From assembly GCA_002431905.1 (NCBI GenBank), contig DJER01000010.1, positions 44,243 to 108,242 of the forward strand: a stretch of DNA of 64,000 nucleotides, given 5' to 3'. This document shows positions 61,364 through 64,000 of this stretch, piece by piece (within the stretch, counting starts at the first letter, position 1; each line of letters opens with the position of its first letter). A program made the position numbers and the translations under genes. Below the pieces are notes generated by a model. It was given only the letters and a program-made list of their open reading frames with translations, was not told the origin of the DNA and searched no databases. This stretch comes from Christensenella sp. UBA5893 (lineage in GTDB: Bacteria > Bacillota > Clostridia > Christensenellales > UBA1242).

Positions 61364-61434
61364 AATATAATCTCCTAAAACCTAACTTTCAGTTTATATT
61401 ATACTATATGTTTTTTGTATCGTCAATAGTCAAT

Positions 61435-62190
61435 TTAGTTAATTTTTGAGATAAATTTAACTCTTTTTTCAAATAACTTGCATATAAGATTTTTTAGTTT
61501 GTTTGGCATTATTTCACTGCAATAGATGTTTATATTTTTTGGGCACATGGTGATTATCTCTGCCATAATATTTCCATCGTCTTCGTTTGCTTCTTTGTAG
61601 AAATCTACAAGGTTAAAATTTGAGTCATAAATAGCATAAGAATTGCCCTTTTGCATAATATTTATGACATCACTTTGGATTTCCAAATTGTCTATTAAAA
61701 ACTTTATTAGTTCAGTAAAAGTGTCATCACTATAAAGGTAAATTTCATTTTGATTTGCAATATCAATAAGTTCTCGCCACTTGTCTTTTAAACCGGTTAA
61801 TCTGAAATTGTAAAAGCCATCCAAATCCAGTTTTTTGTCAAAATTTAGGTACTTGTTTACAATAAATTTATCGGTTTCCTTATCAAAATATAAAAGTGAA
61901 AATATAAATGCTTGTTTTGTCATTTCGTCTTGAATGTTGATTATCAAATTTGCGCATAAGAAATCTTTTTTATAGAAAAAACATATTACTTCGTCTATTA
62001 AATTTCGCAAAAAAATTGTTAATCTGTTTTTTTCATATTCATTTATTGCCAAAAGTATATTATATGACATTTGATTTTCATCAATAGTAGCAACACCAGA
62101 ATACTCATTCATAAACGCTATACACTTTTCATACATAAAGTTTTTTACTTCATATTTATTTTTATCCACACTTATGCAAAATTCCCACAT
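61435..62190 (-). CDS. ytxC: Putative sporulation protein YtxC
   Basis: This 251-residue protein matches the YtxC family, found in sporulating Bacillota and encoded next to the thrS/infC region in Bacillus. The central segment YLNFDKKLDLDGFYNFRLTGL is typical of the family, followed by an acidic patch and a C-terminal CxxK region. There is no signal peptide. The ATG at 62188-62190 with AAAGGGG upstream is chosen over a start six codons earlier. The function is unknown, although the family is named for sporulation. Confidence 0.8.
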   Translation of the reverse strand: MWEFCISVDKNKYEVKNFMYEKCIAFMNEYSGVATIDENQMSYNILLAINEYEKNRLTIFLRNLIDEVICFFYKKDFLCANLIINIQDEMTKQAFIFSLLYFDKETDKFIVNKYLNFDKKLDLDGFYNFRLTGLKDKWRELIDIANQNEIYLYSDDTFTELIKFLIDNLEIQSDVINIMQKGNSYAIYDSNFNLVDFYKEANEDDGNIMAEIITMCPKNINIYCSEIMPNKLKNLICKLFEKRVKFISKIN

Positions 62191-62292
62191 GACATCCCCT
62201 TTAGTCAATTTATTTTATGCAGTAAAAGGTAAATTACTCATAAAAAATAATTAGATTTTGTAATAAATTTTCATTTTTTGTGCAAACATTAT

Positions 62293-62321
62293 TTGACATA
62301 AATTTGCAATAATGTTAAATT
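62293..62321 (+). promoter_or_regulatory. Sigma-A promoter of the lipoprotein gene
   Basis: Perfect TTGACA (-35, 62293-62298), 17 bases, TAAATT (-10, 62316-62321), 15 bases before the start codon. Confidence 0.6.
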
Positions 62322-62336
62322 AACTATGGAGAAAAT

Positions 62337-63086
62337 ATGAAGAATTTTTTTTGCAAAGTGCTTTCCTTTGTTTTGATTGTATGTGCAAGTTTGACAATGT
62401 TTGGATGTGATGACAATCTAAAAGATTACAATGTTATTGTAAATGTTTGGTATGCAAACTATGGAACAGTTTATGGAACAAACACATACAAAGAAAAGTC
62501 AGAAGCAGAAATAAAGGCTGTACCAAAAGAAAACTATGAATTTTTGGCATGGATGAAAAATAATGTTATTGTTTCATACGATTCAGTTTACAAATTTGAA
62601 GTAAGCAAAGATACGGCAGGAACATACATTGCGATTTTTGATTGTCCAAAGTTGGAACTCGTTACACTAAAAGGCATTACATTTGATCAAGAATATAGTT
62701 TGGCATCTAGCATTGTTGATATGAATATTGATGTAAGCATTGGGCAAACATACGACTTTCAAACAACAATTTTGTCAACAACAGAAATGGATACAAAAGA
62801 TTTTGAAATTACCGATATTGTTACTGCATTAAACTATCGAGAGCCTATTTTTGCAGTTGTAAACTTATCTTATACCATAACAACAATTGTTGATGAAGAA
62901 GAAACTCAAACAATAATAAAAACTCAAACAATAATTCAAATTGACCTAAAATCCGATGACTTTGTTTCACAAGTCTTTGATGTCAACATACCTGAAAGTT
63001 TGAAAGATGAAACAAGTTTTGCAAAAATACAATTTTCATTTGAACAATTTAAAGTTGAAAAAGACACCGATACAACAGAAGAATAA
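62337..63086 (+). CDS. Lipoprotein with InlB B-repeat-like domain
   Basis: This 249-residue exported lipoprotein has a signal peptide (residues 1-23) ending in the lipobox-like TMFGC, with Cys 24 the likely lipidated residue. Residues 30-85 resemble a divergent InlB B-repeat (YGTVYGTNTY then NYEFLAWMKNN), a beta-grasp module common on clostridial surface proteins. The rest is beta-rich, with Thr/Asp-rich strands and no recognisable enzyme motif. Plus strand, isolated. AGGAG-like GGAG precedes the ATG. Its ligand is unknown. Confidence 0.8.
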   Translation: MKNFFCKVLSFVLIVCASLTMFGCDDNLKDYNVIVNVWYANYGTVYGTNTYKEKSEAEIKAVPKENYEFLAWMKNNVIVSYDSVYKFEVSKDTAGTYIAIFDCPKLELVTLKGITFDQEYSLASSIVDMNIDVSIGQTYDFQTTILSTTEMDTKDFEITDIVTALNYREPIFAVVNLSYTITTIVDEEETQTIIKTQTIIQIDLKSDDFVSQVFDVNIPESLKDETSFAKIQFSFEQFKVEKDTDTTEE

Positions 63087-63120
63087 AAAATATGCTATCA
63101 CTTTGATAGCATATTTTTTT
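63085..63120. terminator. Bidirectional terminator between the lipoprotein gene and fhs
   Basis: TATGCTATCA/TGATAGCATA with A- and T-runs on both sides; overlaps both stop codons. Confidence 0.85.
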
Positions 63121-64000
63121 AGAACAAACCACTAATATTATAGTCTTTGTCAATTTTCATTTTTACAGCATTTGGGATCTTACCTAACCCCGGCATAAGG
63201 AGCATATTCCCAGCAATGGCAACAATAAAGCCAGCGCCTGTTTTTAGTTCAATATCACTAATTGTGATTTTAAAACCTTTTGGTTTGTTTAAAAGTTTTG
63301 GGTTATCAGACAAACTGTATTGAGTTTTTGCTATTACAATTGGCAATTTGTCATACTTTAACCTTTTGATTTCTTTTATTTGTTCTTTTGCCTTATTGGT
63401 ATAAATTACACCGCTTGCACCATACACTTCGGTTGCAATTTTCTTTATTTTACTTTCAATTTTTTCATCAAGTGTATAAATATAATCAAAGTGTAAACTA
63501 TCAAGTTCACTAGCAAACAATACAGCTTTTGCAAGTTCCATACAGCCATCGCCACCCTTTCCCCATGCATCATTAACTACGCACTTTATATCCATTTTTT
63601 CAAGTTCTCTAACGACTGTCATTATTTCATCTGGGGTGTCGGTTTCATATTTGTTTAGTGTTACAACAAATGGCAGTTTAAACTCGTTATAGATTGTGTT
63701 GATATGTGAATATAAGTTTGCCATACCCAATTTTACAGCTTCAATATTTTCTGTTTTTAGGTCTTCATACTTAACTCCAGCATGAAGTTTTAATGCACCT
63801 ATTGTTGCAATAATTACCACAGCATTTGGATGCAAGTTGCCAACCCTGCATTTTACATCAAAAAATTTTTCTGCTCCAAGGTCTGCTCCAAAACCTGCTT
63901 CTGTTACGACATAATCACTATAAGATAGTGCCATTTTTGTTGCGATAATGCTATTGCAACCATGTGCAATATTTGCAAATGGTCCCAAATGCACAAGTGC
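63119..64000 (-). CDS. fhs: Formate-tetrahydrofolate ligase (N-terminal part beyond window)
   Basis: Fhs makes 10-formyltetrahydrofolate from formate, ATP and THF. The visible 293 residues are the C-terminal half: ALVHLGPFANIAHGCNS continues from the window edge, then TEAGFGADLGAEKF, RVGNLHPNAVVIIATIGALK and the C-terminal motif PGLGKIPNAVKM. Standard family C-terminus (NISGLF). The gene is truncated only by the window, with no sign of damage. Confidence 0.94.
   Translation of the reverse strand, partial: ALVHLGPFANIAHGCNSIIATKMALSYSDYVVTEAGFGADLGAEKFFDVKCRVGNLHPNAVVIIATIGALKLHAGVKYEDLKTENIEAVKLGMANLYSHINTIYNEFKLPFVVTLNKYETDTPDEIMTVVRELEKMDIKCVVNDAWGKGGDGCMELAKAVLFASELDSLHFDYIYTLDEKIESKIKKIATEVYGASGVIYTNKAKEQIKEIKRLKYDKLPIVIAKTQYSLSDNPKLLNKPKGFKITISDIELKTGAGFIVAIAGNMLLMPGLGKIPNAVKMKIDKDYNISGLF

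Overview
The window is an AT-rich, gene-dense chromosome segment from an endospore-forming member of the Bacillota, most likely class Clostridia. The evidence is a complete spoIIIAA-AH operon, spoIVB, a spoIIM-like gene, dacF, gerW (ytfJ), ytxC, ylmC and a previously uncalled spoVM, together with a gene order very close to Bacillus and Clostridium chromosomes. I cannot assign a genus. Almost everything is on the minus strand. Only rpmB, one small helical protein and one lipoprotein are on the plus strand. I see no insertion sequence, prophage, CRISPR array, tRNA or rRNA.

Layout, right to left in the direction of transcription. 64000-58700: fhs (cut by the window edge), a plus-strand lipoprotein, ytxC, an orphan gene, the infC-rpmI-rplT operon with a structured leader and an AUU start codon, a SpoU-family methyltransferase and a YebC-family protein. 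58000-47900: ruvC-ruvA-ruvB, a membrane protein with a degenerate cyclase-like domain, ylmC, nrdR, feoA-feoB, an unknown membrane protein, der and plsY. 47800-41490: priA-def-fmt-rlmN-rsgA-rpe-spoVM. 41400-37350: rpmB (plus), an Asp23 protein, a FakA-like protein, rpsB and tsf. 37240-31900: frr, a small PASTA-like protein, uppS, cdsA, rseP and a PolC-like protein that stops after its exonuclease domain. 31860-23650: rimP-nusA-rnpM-ylxQ-infB-rbfA-nrnA-truB, then nfo and an MBL hydrolase. 23600-16000: efp, spoIIIAA-AH, an Asp23 protein, nusB, xseA, xseB. 15771-15198: a large structured non-coding RNA that I identify as OLE RNA, followed by oapA. 14400-1: argR-recN-spoIVB, a spoIIM-like gene, punA, dacF, an M50 protease, scpA-scpB, a DUF2953 protein, gerW, a dacB-like gene, an RluB-type pseudouridine synthase, a BaiN-family flavoprotein, cmk, plsC and rpsA (cut by the edge).

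Functionally the window holds translation and ribosome maturation genes, DNA repair and segregation genes, envelope lipid and peptidoglycan genes, and a block of sporulation genes for engulfment, mother cell-forespore communication and cortex formation.

The most notable points are the OLE RNA with its own promoter and its partner OapA, the 26-codon spoVM reading frame missed by ORF calling, a PolC locus lacking the polymerase domain with its proofreading residues intact, the absence of prpC-prkC-rsmB from an otherwise conserved cluster, non-canonical translation starts (AUU for infC, likely leaderless starts for priA and the SpoU methyltransferase), and a FeoB with altered GTPase and pore motifs. 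Calls rest on reading the sequence; no database search was run.
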